A DNA stretch of 64,000 nucleotides from CAYRNR01 sp964425605 (GTDB taxonomy: Bacteria > Myxococcota_A > UBA796 > UBA9615 > CAYRNR01). The stretch is from the NCBI GenBank assembly GCA_964425605.1, contig CAYRNR010000006.1, forward strand, positions 1 to 64,000, written 5' to 3'. The notes beneath the pieces are model-generated. The model was not told where the DNA came from and made no database searches. It saw only the letters and a program-made list of their open reading frames with translations. This document shows, piece after piece, positions 22,101 to 30,325 of this stretch (position 1 is its first letter; every line of letters starts with the position of its first letter). The translations under genes were made by a program, and so were the position numbers.

Positions 22101-23033
22101 GAGCTCGACCCCACCGTCACCCTCCACCACCACGCTCAGATCACCGGGAAAATGAGACCGCTGGAACAGCGAGACGTGGTCGCTGGCTTGCAACGCGGGC
22201 AACATGCTCCTCTCCATCCAGGGCAGGTAGCCGCCGAACAGCGGCTCGATGGGATCTGCGTTCCGCTCCGATCCCTGCCAGAGGCTGCGGCGCAACGACG
22301 CCGCGGAGTCGTCCTCGTAGGCCTGGAGGAAGGCGAAGCGCCACAGCTCCGCTGGTCGCGCAACGTCGTGGTTCCCTGGCACGGCCACCACGGCCGGCAG
22401 CGGCTTGCCGGCCACGCGCAACCAGCCGATCAGCTCCCCGAGGAGATCGTCGAGGCATTCGTATTCTGGGGGTTTCCCGGTTCGGGCAAGGTCACCTGCG
22501 ATGAGCACGACATGGGGCGGGCCCGCGACCTCGAGCAACCGTTCGAGGTCCGCCTCCAGCGCCTTACCCATGGCCCGGGCGCGGAGCGAGTGCGGTTCTG
22601 TGCCGGCATCCGCCTGGATACCGGACAGGTGGAGCCAGCGCACAGCCGCGGGCGAGTGTGGTTTTTCGTAGGGCTGGGGGAACCACGACGGCGCGGCGCG
22701 GCCGAAAGCGGTGATCAGCTCCGGCCGGCGCTCCAGCTGCCTCGCCAGGTCGAGGATGGGTCGCCTGTCGCCGGGCGCCACCCGGGCGTATTGCCCCAGC
22801 ATCGCCGGCCGGTCCCGGTGGCGAAGCTGGACGAGTGGGCCCAATAACAGGATCGAGTCGAACCGCGAGTAGAGCCTTGCAGCGAGCCTCTTGAGGTTCG
22901 TCCCCGTGGATGCGCGGGTCGCCTCGACGATCGCGGCGTGCAACTCGGCGCGGCGGGCCAGCAGGCGACTGGCGTCCCTGGGCAGCCTGGCGATGAGCTC
23001 CGGTCGCGCCGCGATCTCGTCCAGCGTGAGCAT
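19032..23033 (-). CDS. degenerate phosphoesterase - NACHT NTPase - FGE-sulfatase-like protein (DGR target 1)
   Basis: 1333 residues. A ~130-residue unassigned N-terminus precedes a calcineurin-like phosphoesterase in which the first motif reads WLHLSGIQADAG instead of D-x-H, so two metal ligands appear lost; AGDLARTG, VPGNHDVA, HHPPGW and GHQHD remain. The NACHT has Walker A GEPGSGKTT (~608) and Walker B LLLLDGLDEI (~688), followed by FMHLGLQEYLAA and helical repeats. From ~1111 an FGE-sulfatase/C-type-lectin-like domain (VPGGTFTLGG, PVTNDQYRVFL, GHLDLAGLVWEW, ALRALRGGSW) ends in VR1. It follows the P-loop gene by 11 bp in one operon. Most of the NACHT-FGE region is base-identical to target 3. 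Likely an NLR/STAND-type sensor; that role is inferred. Confidence 0.9.
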   Translation of the reverse strand: MLTLDEIAARPELIARLPRDASRLLARRAELHAAIVEATRASTGTNLKRLAARLYSRFDSILLLGPLVQLRHRDRPAMLGQYARVAPGDRRPILDLARQLERRPELITAFGRAAPSWFPQPYEKPHSPAAVRWLHLSGIQADAGTEPHSLRARAMGKALEADLERLLEVAGPPHVVLIAGDLARTGKPPEYECLDDLLGELIGWLRVAGKPLPAVVAVPGNHDVARPAELWRFAFLQAYEDDSAASLRRSLWQGSERNADPIEPLFGGYLPWMERSMLPALQASDHVSLFQRSHFPGDLSVVVEGDGGVELGVVGLNSAWSQAADGAFRGKLHLDDEQLGAVVAGDHSSGEVLQAAPSLFEGGRPCVLLQHHPPGWLTERSRRWFDERIAADDRFVACLFGHQHDAPRSVSSRSGEERSVFYEVPPFPGGSHRGEMRAFSAPGFTLGEMTATGEIRLWPRVLAQKGDETPEFVADPRYSGLDSDGSVVVRKGARPDIDASAGDQVHQRVSVSGDELGASVLADLRAFALAEITEVELIGVGAGGPSFPLDEIYVPLGLSARPPRWLGGDVESGEPRHIAEAMGLQGQEITPEKAFAVAGRDHHLVLFGEPGSGKTTALRKLAHVVLTAGGQALGLPPDTIPLLLRLRQLRRGHLRHSLDTFIRRELHALSGPRFPRRLARQLWTRGRLLLLLDGLDEIADEALRAEVCAYLDQQLAGQHERGIRAAVSCRYAGYGGAVRLGSRFLHLDIRPLDDGQIAGLIHAWFRAARRALELDPARRDEAVRRARSEAADLVARLGRKEFASQRIKELVSTPLLLVLLCVQVMRGHVIPRRRVDFYARCLDVLLETKLRERAEDRLLERADTLDLLLSLAWRLHTARRRDDLTSEEFAAVASPVLERVRRGSGESPAPEALLDQLRRGAGVVTRYAQDRYGFMHLGLQEYLAAVHAARERSGALLVEMAQQVGEEWWREPILLAVGLSEYQAFVPLMEAVLARGDLAGHLDLVRECLDEAHAPDPAPFAAVVADDGAAPGHRAAVLRLYQDRGEPAIAEAVASAGLMEHEDLDLRALARQVCGKAGMEVPPETHADVAGDVAAAVPGPRTSERAVELLPGMRALWVPGGTFTLGGDPDALNARPAAEVAVPGFWLGEAPVTNDQYRVFLEETGHDEPPYWRKRRFNDPRQPVVTASWHDAVAFCAWLTQRQQTARTVELPTEVQWERAARGSDGRIYPWGAQSPDETRACFDLAWGEDRPAPVGSFPAGRGPYGHLDLAGLVWEWTRDDVSGEFGGRALRALRGGSWRDPAQFLRSASRDRAPTEDRFADVGFRVSSSLAN
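19101..21445. repeat. 2,345-bp duplicated segment, copy 1
   Basis: It matches 30472-32816 at a constant offset of 11,371 bases. Sampled lines and the predicted proteins of all six frames are identical, the only difference noticed being VR bases around 19131-19136. It covers the NACHT, helical and FGE-like parts but not the phosphoesterase. Identity starts inside the VR and stops abruptly at cttcggtgatctcgg. Confidence 0.9.
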
Positions 23034-23044
23034 GGCCTACCCCG

Positions 23045-24424
23045 TCAAGCGTCCGCGTCCGGTGTGTCTGCACCGAGCATCTCGGTCATGACCTCGAGCG
23101 TATACGGCTGGATGGCGTAGTCGGTCGGCTCGAGGGTCGGAGGCTCGACGAGGACAAGGTACACGAGGTCGGTGGCCAGAACCCCCGAACCGAGGGATAC
23201 CTCGATATCCCCATCGCGCACGGCCTTTTCGATCTCCGCAAGATATCCGCTGCAAGCGACGCTGTTGCCCCGCATCTTCTCGATCCGATCCCGAACGAAC
23301 GATCGCAGCGCATCGAGCCCCGGGGGGACCGAGCCGTCCATGTGCCCACGCATGAAGCACCACTCGTGGAAGTCGTGGCAGATCCGCAGCAAATTGCCCG
23401 GCTTGCCACTCGCCATCTCGATGATCTTCGAGACGCAGTCGTCGGCGAAGACTGGTTCGCCCGCATGGTACCTCTGCACACGCAGGTCGTAGATCGACCT
23501 CAGGTCGCTGTTGTCGTGGAAGGGCTCGACCTCCACGACCGGAACCAGCGCCTTCTGACCGGTTCCCATGTTCCGCGTGCGCACGGACGTCAGCACGTGG
23601 ACGTTTCCGGACGGGTGGTCGGCCAGCAGCCAAAGCAGGCGCTTCAGACGATCGGCGTGCTCCCGGCCGTGGTCCGTGCCGACCTCGAGCAGATCGACGT
23701 CGTCCACGTAGACGATCGTCTGCTTGCGCGTCGCCAGGCGCAGGCAGTCGATGATCTCGGCGATGATCTCGACGATCTGCTCGTCCGAGGGCGGGGTGAG
23801 CGCGTAGGTGACGCTCTCGTCGCTGCTCTCCTTGACGCTCCCGATCACCTTGACGAGGCTCGTGATGGCAGCCTCCCCGCCAGCGCTCTGCTCGCGCCCC
23901 CGAGCGATCGTGTGCGAGACCTCACCCTCCGGGCTGGATATCCGCCTCGCAATGGTGGCGGCCACTCGCTTCACCTCACCCAGGATCCCCGCCGAGCTGA
24001 CCTCCTCCGTGACCAACTCCAGCGGTCGGTCAATCAACTGGAGGACCGCGTGAAGCTCATTAAACAGGAACTCGATCACCAGACGGGCCGTGAACTGGCC
24101 CTCTGCGTTGAGCCAGATCACGTGCCAGTCGTCCAGCTCGTCCTCCTGCAGGAACCGGAAGACCAGGTGGCTCTTGCCCACCCTCGAGGCGCCGTGGACC
24201 GCGTTGATCTGGTTCGTGGACTGGGACGGGGGAAACCTGCCCTTCATCCACTTCAATTGGGGATCTCGATCGATGAACAGATCGCGTATCCGCTGGCGAC
24301 GCCGTGCCGCTTCCGTCCTGTCTTGGTCGTCCATCCCGGGCCAATCCTGCAAGAACCGTGGAGGTCTGGGCGGGTTGTAATGAAACAACAGAGCGAAATC
24401 CTCGCGGCCTGCCTCGTTCGACAT
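23045..24424 (-). CDS. P-loop ATPase (STAND/AAA-like), cotranscribed with DGR target 1
   Basis: 459 residues from the ATG at 24424 with TGGAGT upstream. Walker A is GASRVGKSHL (~residue 80) and Walker B is IVYVDDVDLLEVG (~235), followed by LTSVRTRN like a sensor segment. The C-terminal third is helical (FADDCVSKIIEMASGKPGNLL), as in Orc/STAND-type ATPases. No effector domain is seen. Its stop is 11 bp before the NACHT gene start, so the products may act together. It diverges from DGR target 2 across about 140 bp that must hold both promoters. Confidence 0.8.
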   Translation of the reverse strand: MSNEAGREDFALLFHYNPPRPPRFLQDWPGMDDQDRTEAARRRQRIRDLFIDRDPQLKWMKGRFPPSQSTNQINAVHGASRVGKSHLVFRFLQEDELDDWHVIWLNAEGQFTARLVIEFLFNELHAVLQLIDRPLELVTEEVSSAGILGEVKRVAATIARRISSPEGEVSHTIARGREQSAGGEAAITSLVKVIGSVKESSDESVTYALTPPSDEQIVEIIAEIIDCLRLATRKQTIVYVDDVDLLEVGTDHGREHADRLKRLLWLLADHPSGNVHVLTSVRTRNMGTGQKALVPVVEVEPFHDNSDLRSIYDLRVQRYHAGEPVFADDCVSKIIEMASGKPGNLLRICHDFHEWCFMRGHMDGSVPPGLDALRSFVRDRIEKMRGNSVACSGYLAEIEKAVRDGDIEVSLGSGVLATDLVYLVLVEPPTLEPTDYAIQPYTLEVMTEMLGADTPDADA

Positions 24425-24564
24425 CACGCACTCCAGGGCATGGGGTCAGTCGGTCAGCTGCGGGTATTCTATCTCTACCGGCCCCGCCGCGCGTGTCCGT
24501 GTAGAACCGGGCCGTGGATCGATCGGAGCTGGCATCCGAGCCTTGACGACCCCACCCCGGGTCC

Positions 24565-27500
24565 GTGGTACGCTCGGGACTCACTGCGGCCATCCGTGGG
24601 AGTCCGGGAGAACGTCGCGCCTTGCAAGAGCCACAGACCACACGGATCTTCCTCTCCTCCACCGCCACCGATCTGGAAGCGCACCGCCGTGCGGTCCTGG
24701 AGACCCTGCAGCGCATGGACATCACGGTGGTGGCCATGGAGTCGTTCGGAGCGCGCTCCACCCCCCCGGTCGAGTGGTGCACCGGGCGCGCGGCAGCGGC
24801 GGACGCGCTGGTGGTGATCGTCGCGCACCGCTACGGGTGGGTTCCGCCGGAGGAGCAAGGGGGGGACAGCGAGCGGTCGATCACGTGGCTGGAGGTCGAG
24901 GCGGCCGAGGCCGCGGGCAAGCCGGTGTTCGCGTTCCTCGTGGACAGCGACGCGATGTGGACCCAGGCCAGGGAGCAGGACCGGCTGCTCGCGGCCGGTG
25001 ACGACTCGTCCAGAATTGGGGAGATCGTTCGGGCAGTGCAGGGTCTGCAGGCTTTCCGGGATGACCTGAAGCAGCGCTACGTCATCGACAGGTTCAGCAC
25101 GCCGGACGACCTGGCGCGCAAGGTCGCGTCCAGCCTCCATTCCTGGGACCGGGAGCGGCGGGGCCACCGGGCCGCTGCAACCGTCGCTCCGGTCACCGGC
25201 ACGGCGGGCTACCTCGCAGACGTGCTCGCCGAAACCTCGCGCATCGACATCCGCGGCATCGCCTCCGCCGGCGGCGCCGGACGGCAGGCGCTGTCCTACG
25301 CCATCGAAGATCTGTACACGCCGTTGCGGACCACGAGGCCGGGGATGCTGACCGGAACAGGGGACCGATCCGCGCCTGCCGCGGCTGGGCTGGAGATGCT
25401 CCGCGGCGGCGAGCGGGTCGAGCTGAAGGAGTTGCTGGCGACCCACCGCCGGCTGCTCCTGGTGGGCGCCCCTGGCGGCGGCAAGACCACCTTCCTGCGC
25501 CTGATCGCGTGCGTGCTGGCCCGGGACCTGATGGGGGAAGAGCGGCCGGATCACGCGCCGGAGCGCGATCGACACCTGGGCCTGCCGCTGGACGAGCCCG
25601 CTGAGCTCCCGGTGTTCATCCGCCTCGCGGCGCTGGCCGAGCGCATGGACCGCCACGCCGGCCGCGTCGAGGGCGACACCGCCCCCTGGCTGGAGGACTA
25701 CCTCGCCGCCCTGCACGGCGACCAGACCGCGGCCCTGCTGGCGGATCACCTGGACCGCGGCGCGGCCGTGCTGCTGCTCGACGGCCTGGACGAGGTGGCC
25801 GAGGCGAGCCTTCGCGAGCGGCTGCGCAAGGTGGTGGCCGCCGTGCTGCGTCGATGGGGCGACAACCGCCTCGTGCTCACGACGCGCCCCCACGGTTACC
25901 AGGAGTTCGCCGACCTGTCCGGCATGGCCTCGGCGACCATCGACGACTTCGGCGATCGCGAGATCGAGGAGTTCGTCCGTCGCTGGGTCAGGGCGTTCGA
26001 CACCGAGCAGACGACCCGCCGCGGCCGTTCCTACCGGGATGAGCTGCGTCACGCGCTGGTCACGGCCCCGTCCATCCGCAGGCTGGCCCGTAGCCCGGTG
26101 ATGCTGACCTGCCTGTGCGTGGTCCACTGGAACGAGATGAGGCTGCCCGAGGGCAAGGCCGACCTGATGTCCGCGGTGCTTCGCTGGCTGCTGGGCTCCC
26201 GCGACGGCCGCAGGCAGGCGCGCGGCTACACCAGCGCGTTCGCCCAGGAGTGCTTCAAGGCGCTGGCGCTGGCGATGACGGACCACCCCGACGGCAAGCG
26301 GGCGGTCGTGGACCTGGCGTGGGCAGCCGAGCAGCTCCGGCAGCCCTTTGCGACCATGCGCGACATCACCGATCCCAGGCAGCTGCGCGGTGAAGGGATC
26401 CGGTTCCTGGAGTACGAGGCCCTGGACAGCGGGTTCGTCGACCGCGTCGGCCGCGGCGAGATCCGCTTCTGGCACCTGACGTTCCAGGAGCACTGCGCCG
26501 CGCTGGCCATGGTGGAGCTGGGCGACGAGGACGGGCCGGAGGGGTGGTGGGCCGTGCTGCGGCCCCACCTGTTCGATCGCCAGTGGGACGAGGTGCTGGA
26601 CCACTTCGCCGGCTGCCTGGCCAGGACCGGGCGGCGACGGCTGGACCTGCTCGTAGGGCGGGTCCTGGAGCTCGGCGAGACGGGTGAGCTGGCGGATATC
26701 GCACGCGTGGTCGGTGCGACGGGGCGGATCCTCCAGGTGCTGGCGCTGTACGATTACCGGCCGACCAGGCAGCTGGGCTGGCACAGGACGCGGGACGAGG
26801 TGCTGGCCATCTTCGAGCCGCAGGGCGCTGCGCGGGTGCCGGTCCAGACCCGCATCGCGGCCGCCGAGGCGCTGGCCCAGGGGGGCGACCCGAGGTTCTC
26901 GCGGCCCACGGCCAACCTGTTGCAGATCCCGGGGTTGCCGGGAGCGCAGCTGGGCCGCTACCCCGTCACCGTGCTGGAGTACGCGCGCTTCGTGGAGGCC
27001 GGAGGCTACGACGACGGACCCTGGTGGGACGGCGAGGGCCGGGAAGCCAGGGAGAACAACGACTGGAAATCGCCGGCGAGATGGGACGAGCAGCTGCAGC
27101 ACGGCAACCGGCCGGTGGTGGGCGTCTCCTGGTACGAGGCGGATGCCTACTGCCGCTGGCTCGCGATTCGGACCGCTCAACCCTTTCGCCTGCCGACCGA
27201 GGCCGAGTGGTCAGCCGCCGCACACAACGACCGTGGTCCCTATCCGTGGGGTGACGAGGAGCCGACGCCCGAGATCGTCAACTTCGCGACGGGAAGACCG
27301 AAGAAGGACGAGGACGACTCGTGGCCCTACACCCCCCAGGTCGGTCATCCCACGCCGGTCGGGATCTACCCCCGCGGTGCCTCGCCCGGGGGGCACCTGG
27401 ACCTGGCCGGCAACGTCTGGGAGTGGTGCGAGGAAGACGTCACGGAGGAGCACCGGGGCTGGGCCCGGGATGTGGCCGAGATGTTCGACAAGGAGGGGAA

Positions 27501-27678
27501 GACCGAGCTGGCCGAGATGTTCCGAACCGGCGCCCTCCGGGCGCTGCGGGGCGGCGGCTGGGGCGACCCGGCCCAGGCCCTGCGTTCGGCCTCCCGGTTC
27601 TGGTACCCGGCCGAGGACCGGAACGACGGCTTCGGGTTCCGCGTGTCGTGTGGTCCCGCGAGCACGGATTCCTCTTGA
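24565..27678 (+). CDS. DUF4062 - NACHT NTPase - FGE-sulfatase-like protein (DGR target 2)
   Basis: 1037 residues from a GTG at 24565; a TTG at 24622 with GGGAG upstream is a possible true start, since homology begins at TTRIFLSST. Residues ~27-190 are a DUF4062 domain (TIR-like fold: RIFLSSTATDLEAHR, VVIVAHRYGWVPP, ITWLEVEAA). NACHT follows, with Walker A GAPGGGKTT (~300), Walker B LLLDGLDEVAEASL (~400) and FWHLTFQEHCAALAM. From ~788 is an FGE-sulfatase/C-type-lectin-like domain (LGRYPVTVLEYARFV, FRLPTEAEW, GHLDLAGNVWEWCEED) ending in VR2. The plan suggests a STAND receptor with a TIR-like effector and hypervariable sensor; that function is inferred. Confidence 0.92.
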   Translation: MVRSGLTAAIRGSPGERRALQEPQTTRIFLSSTATDLEAHRRAVLETLQRMDITVVAMESFGARSTPPVEWCTGRAAAADALVVIVAHRYGWVPPEEQGGDSERSITWLEVEAAEAAGKPVFAFLVDSDAMWTQAREQDRLLAAGDDSSRIGEIVRAVQGLQAFRDDLKQRYVIDRFSTPDDLARKVASSLHSWDRERRGHRAAATVAPVTGTAGYLADVLAETSRIDIRGIASAGGAGRQALSYAIEDLYTPLRTTRPGMLTGTGDRSAPAAAGLEMLRGGERVELKELLATHRRLLLVGAPGGGKTTFLRLIACVLARDLMGEERPDHAPERDRHLGLPLDEPAELPVFIRLAALAERMDRHAGRVEGDTAPWLEDYLAALHGDQTAALLADHLDRGAAVLLLDGLDEVAEASLRERLRKVVAAVLRRWGDNRLVLTTRPHGYQEFADLSGMASATIDDFGDREIEEFVRRWVRAFDTEQTTRRGRSYRDELRHALVTAPSIRRLARSPVMLTCLCVVHWNEMRLPEGKADLMSAVLRWLLGSRDGRRQARGYTSAFAQECFKALALAMTDHPDGKRAVVDLAWAAEQLRQPFATMRDITDPRQLRGEGIRFLEYEALDSGFVDRVGRGEIRFWHLTFQEHCAALAMVELGDEDGPEGWWAVLRPHLFDRQWDEVLDHFAGCLARTGRRRLDLLVGRVLELGETGELADIARVVGATGRILQVLALYDYRPTRQLGWHRTRDEVLAIFEPQGAARVPVQTRIAAAEALAQGGDPRFSRPTANLLQIPGLPGAQLGRYPVTVLEYARFVEAGGYDDGPWWDGEGREARENNDWKSPARWDEQLQHGNRPVVGVSWYEADAYCRWLAIRTAQPFRLPTEAEWSAAAHNDRGPYPWGDEEPTPEIVNFATGRPKKDEDDSWPYTPQVGHPTPVGIYPRGASPGGHLDLAGNVWEWCEEDVTEEHRGWARDVAEMFDKEGKTELAEMFRTGALRALRGGGWGDPAQALRSASRFWYPAEDRNDGFGFRVSCGPASTDSS
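27530..27666 (+). repeat. DGR variable repeat VR2 (active-looking)
   Basis: 137 bases aligned gap-free with the TR; 13 substitutions, all at TR adenines (A to G, T or C). They change codons such as AAC to GGC, GAC, GCC, TTC and TAC, AGG to TGG and ATC to TTC. The last ~35 bases match the TR except one A-to-G near the end. It encodes the end of the FGE-like domain of target 2. Confidence 0.95.
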
Positions 27679-27742
27679 TCTTCGTTCCCCTTGTCCTTTG
27701 TGTCTCTTGATTCCCCGCTCCGGTGTTTCCCAACTCCGGGGT

Positions 27743-27761
27743 CCAGGGGTGGAACCCCTGG
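27743..27761. promoter_or_regulatory. hairpin downstream of VR2, probable DGR target-recognition element
   Basis: ccaggggt-gga-acccctgg forms a perfect 8-bp stem with a 3-base loop, 76 bp past VR2. The same stem with loop aga lies beyond VR3. DGR targets of the Bordetella phage type need a hairpin after the VR. No T-run follows, so it does not look like an intrinsic terminator. Confidence 0.65.
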
Positions 27762-27913
27762 CGGAGCCACGGTTGTCGTCTCGTCGTCAATTGTCACCTC
27801 GCACGACAAAAAGGGCGCCCCCTGGAAACACCGTGACAAATATGTCGACACCTGTCGATCGAGTGTCACATGACGTCACACTGGCAGGATCGATGACATC
27901 GGTGGCGCCCACC

Positions 27914-28921
27914 TCACCGGCGCGGGAATCCCAGCAGCCCGCGATAGGACGCCAGCGATCGACCGAACCGCTCCACCTCGCCTTGCCTTGCCAGCGCCGT
28001 CAGCCGGCGGCGGGCGCGACGGACGGCACCGGGGCCTGGGTCGATGCCGTCGCGGTCGACGCGGTGGCCGAGGTACAGAAGCCGGCTGTCTGTGGATCGA
28101 ACGGTCGCACGTGGGTCCTTGAGCGCCAGGCGCCGCTCCCGGCCGAGCCACGCGGCGACCGCCTCTCGCGCTTCGAGTAGCTGCGCCCGCGAGTCGGCCA
28201 GCAGCGTCATGTCGTCCATGTAGCGCTGGTAGTGCGGGATCTTCAGCTCCCGCTTGACGAAGTGGTCGAGCCCGGACAGGTAGTGGTTGCCCCACCACTG
28301 GCTGGTCAGGTTGCCGATGGGCAGGCCGCAGCCGGGCGCGGGGAAGCCCGCCGGCAGGTGAAGCGCGCTGCGAACAGCGCGGCGATCGTACAGCCGGTCG
28401 CCGCTGTCGGCGATGACACCCAGCATCGCGAGCAGCCGTCGGTCCTTGATCCTGCGCTCCATCACCTCGCGCAGGATCGCCCTGTCGATGCCCAGGAAGT
28501 AGTGACGGACGTCGAGCAGCAGCACGTACCGGTGGCGGCGCAGCGCGCCCAGCAGGGCGATGACCGCGCGGTGGCTGCCGCGGCCTGGAAGACAGGCGAA
28601 CGTGGTGTCGATCAGCGACCGATCGAGACGCGGCGACAGCACGCGGTAGACCGCGTGGTGGACCACGCGATCACGTACGGGTGCGGCGGCGATGACGCGG
28701 GTCTTGGGCTCGTGGATCAAGAGCAGACGGTACCCGCGCGGCCGGTAGCTCTCGGCGGTCAGCTCCCTGTGCAAGCGGATCAACGAGTGGTCCGCGTCGA
28801 ACGCGAAGCTGCGAACGGACGGCCGTGACCGCTTGCCGCGGCGAAAGTCACGCCACGCCCCAGCCAGGTTGTCCAGCCCGGCGACGAGATCGAACAGGCG
28901 CCCCAAACGTCTCACGACCAC
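27914..28921 (-). CDS. DGR reverse transcriptase
   Basis: The frame is open back through the TR to a TTG at 29194, but the RT proper starts at a GTG (28921 or 28915) before RRLGRLFDLVAGLDNLAGAW, giving about 335 residues, normal for DGR RTs. Motifs are PKTRVIAAAPVRDRVVHHAV, LLLDVRHYF (first catalytic Asp, ~135), LPIGNLTSQ (~200; the SQ signature typical of DGR RTs) and YMDD (~233). It copies TR RNA into cDNA with errors at adenines, which replaces VR sequence. Order Avd-TR-RT matches known DGRs. The start lacks a strong ribosome site. Confidence 0.95.
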   Translation of the reverse strand: MVVRRLGRLFDLVAGLDNLAGAWRDFRRGKRSRPSVRSFAFDADHSLIRLHRELTAESYRPRGYRLLLIHEPKTRVIAAAPVRDRVVHHAVYRVLSPRLDRSLIDTTFACLPGRGSHRAVIALLGALRRHRYVLLLDVRHYFLGIDRAILREVMERRIKDRRLLAMLGVIADSGDRLYDRRAVRSALHLPAGFPAPGCGLPIGNLTSQWWGNHYLSGLDHFVKRELKIPHYQRYMDDMTLLADSRAQLLEAREAVAAWLGRERRLALKDPRATVRSTDSRLLYLGHRVDRDGIDPGPGAVRRARRRLTALARQGEVERFGRSLASYRGLLGFPRR

Positions 28922-29053
28922 GACCCGCGAGAAATGGCCCGCCCGGACGCTCGGCCACGACGGCCTACGAGAACGGGCGGGCCAGGCTCGTTCGGCGTCC
29001 ACGCGGACGCCCGGGATCCCTCCTGCACGGTGACTCGAAGCGAGGTCCGTCAG

Positions 29054-29190
29054 CGTGTTCGCGGGACCACACGACACGCGGAACCCGATGTCGTCGTTCC
29101 GGTCCTCGGCCGGGTTCCTGTTCCGGGAGGCCGAACGCAGGTTCTGGGCCGGGTTGTTCCAGCTGCCGCCCCGCAGCGCCCGGAGGGCGC
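29054..29190 (-). repeat. DGR template repeat (TR)
   Basis: The 137-base sequence lies between the Avd-like gene and the RT gene on the same strand. Conceptual translation is rich in AAC codons at the positions that vary in the targets (GGSWNNPAQN, SRNRNPAEDRNDDIGF), the usual DGR template bias. It is the donor: both active-looking VRs differ from it only at its adenines. It is not followed by the hairpin seen after VR2 and VR3, fitting protection from self-targeting. Transcribed as RNA, probably not translated. Confidence 0.95.
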
Positions 29191-29217
29191 GCAAGCGTTC
29201 CGGAGGGACCCGCTACG

Positions 29218-29574
29218 TCAGGATACGGACTCCAGCCGCCGCAGCCAACCGCCGATCTGGCGACCGATGGACTCGGTCTGCTCGGCGATGGCGAGCGCGC
29301 TCTCGTCGGTCAGCATGCCGAGATTGCGAGCGAGGCGCACCTGGGTCCGCAGCGTGCGAAGCTCGGCGTCGGCGTCCACCAGCCGATCGTGGCGCTCGAA
29401 GCCGCCCAGCGCCAGCGTCACGGCGTCCAGCAGCGCGAGCGCGCCGCTCGCCACCCGCCGGCGCAGCTCGGGGTGCTCGCGACCGTGCTCCAGCTCCTCG
29501 AGCAGCACGCCGGCCAGCGCGAACGTATCGTCGTACAGTGGGGATCCCTGCACTACGGTCTTCCCCGGGCTCAA
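29218..29574 (-). CDS. avd: Avd-like DGR accessory protein
   Basis: 118 residues, predicted four-helix bundle without enzymatic motifs (LEELEHGREHPELRRRVASG, EQTESIGRQIGGWLRRLES), the size and fold of the accessory variability determinant that binds the DGR RT and template RNA. The TTG start overlaps the stop of the upstream HTH gene as TTGA, implying coupled translation; a GTG seven codons later is an alternative. The TR begins 28 bp after its stop. Confidence 0.85.
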   Translation of the reverse strand: MSPGKTVVQGSPLYDDTFALAGVLLEELEHGREHPELRRRVASGALALLDAVTLALGGFERHDRLVDADAELRTLRTQVRLARNLGMLTDESALAIAEQTESIGRQIGGWLRRLESVS

Positions 29575-30194
29575 CGGGATCGCTGACCGCCGGCGAAGCG
29601 GTCGAAGCGGGTGCGCCGACCCCTGCGCTCGGTGACGCGGATCAGGCTGGACACGTCGGGCAGGTACTCTTGCTCCACCCGGTCGGCCAGCGCCCGGCGC
29701 GCCTCGTCGCCCTGAGGGCCACCCAGCAGCAGGCTGACCACGGCCGACGCCGCGGCCTCCCGCGCCGCCTCGTACCGTGCGGCCTTGTCGGGGGGGCGGA
29801 AGGCGTGACAGCCCTGGGCCAGCGCGTCGAGCGAGCGACGCAGCTGGAGACCTGCCGGGTCGTCCTCACCCACGGCCTCGACCACGGCCCGGAAGACCGG
29901 CTCGCCGCTGCGAAAGGCGCGCAGATCCTGCACAGAGAAACGCTTGCCCCTGGCCTTGTGCGCCGCATTCTCGACCGGAGCCAGGGCCGCTTCGACCGCG
30001 TCGCGCAGCTCACGGGCACGGGCGTTGGCCGCCCTCCGCTGCTTTTCACCGAGCGGAAGCTCGTCGATCTCGATGCGCCAGCGCGCCCCGTCCTTTCGGG
30101 CCTTCAGCTTCCCGGTCTTGATCAGGTAGCGGACCTGCCGCGGAGACTTGCCCAGCAGCGTGGCCGCCTCGGCCAGGGACACGTCCATCGTCAT
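29571..30194 (-). CDS. HTH DNA-binding protein, first gene of the DGR operon
   Basis: 207 residues from the ATG at 30194, supported by GGTGGAG upstream; the frame is open to 30242. Residues 1-50 form a MerR/excisionase-type winged HTH (SLAEAATLLGKSPRQVRYLI, then KARKDGARWRIE). The remaining ~155 residues are helical, basic and unidentified. It overlaps Avd by four bases. It may be the operon's repressor or a DGR accessory factor that guides the machinery to DNA; neither can be decided from sequence. Confidence 0.8.
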   Translation of the reverse strand: MTMDVSLAEAATLLGKSPRQVRYLIKTGKLKARKDGARWRIEIDELPLGEKQRRAANARARELRDAVEAALAPVENAAHKARGKRFSVQDLRAFRSGEPVFRAVVEAVGEDDPAGLQLRRSLDALAQGCHAFRPPDKAARYEAAREAAASAVVSLLLGGPQGDEARRALADRVEQEYLPDVSSLIRVTERRGRRTRFDRFAGGQRSR

Positions 30195-30220
30195 CGCACT
30201 CCACCGTCGACTCGCGTCAC

Positions 30221-30298
30221 CCGTTGTCGGACCGTTGTCCATCGGAGTGACACTGGATGACCGATATTGTCAACCGCGGCGACAACAGCGTCACTCCG
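30221..30298. promoter_or_regulatory. DGR operon promoter with nested inverted and direct repeats
   Basis: On the minus strand TTGACA (complement of 30268-30273) is followed 17 bases later by a weak -10. Around it are arms cggagtgac (30243-30251) and gtcactccg (30290-30298), inner arms ttgtc (30267-30271) and gacaa (30281-30285), and two copies of ccgttgtc (30221-30228, 30232-30239). The layout suits autoregulation by the HTH protein. Confidence 0.55.
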
Positions 30299-30325
30299 GA
30301 CGACAGGATACACGCTCCAGCTTCG

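Noticed and set aside
27743..27761. Reading the post-VR hairpin as an intrinsic terminator
   Set aside because: No T-run follows, and stem but not surroundings is conserved after VR3; a DGR target element fits better.
27762..27913. Possible regulatory palindrome tgtcacatgacgtcaca between target 2 and the RT gene
   Set aside because: The symmetry is imperfect and it lies downstream of both genes, so no operator role can be supported.
28922..29194. N-terminal extension of the RT frame through the TR
   Set aside because: The frame is open to a TTG at 29194, but the extension is the template repeat itself and RT homology starts near 28921. TR is best read as RNA.
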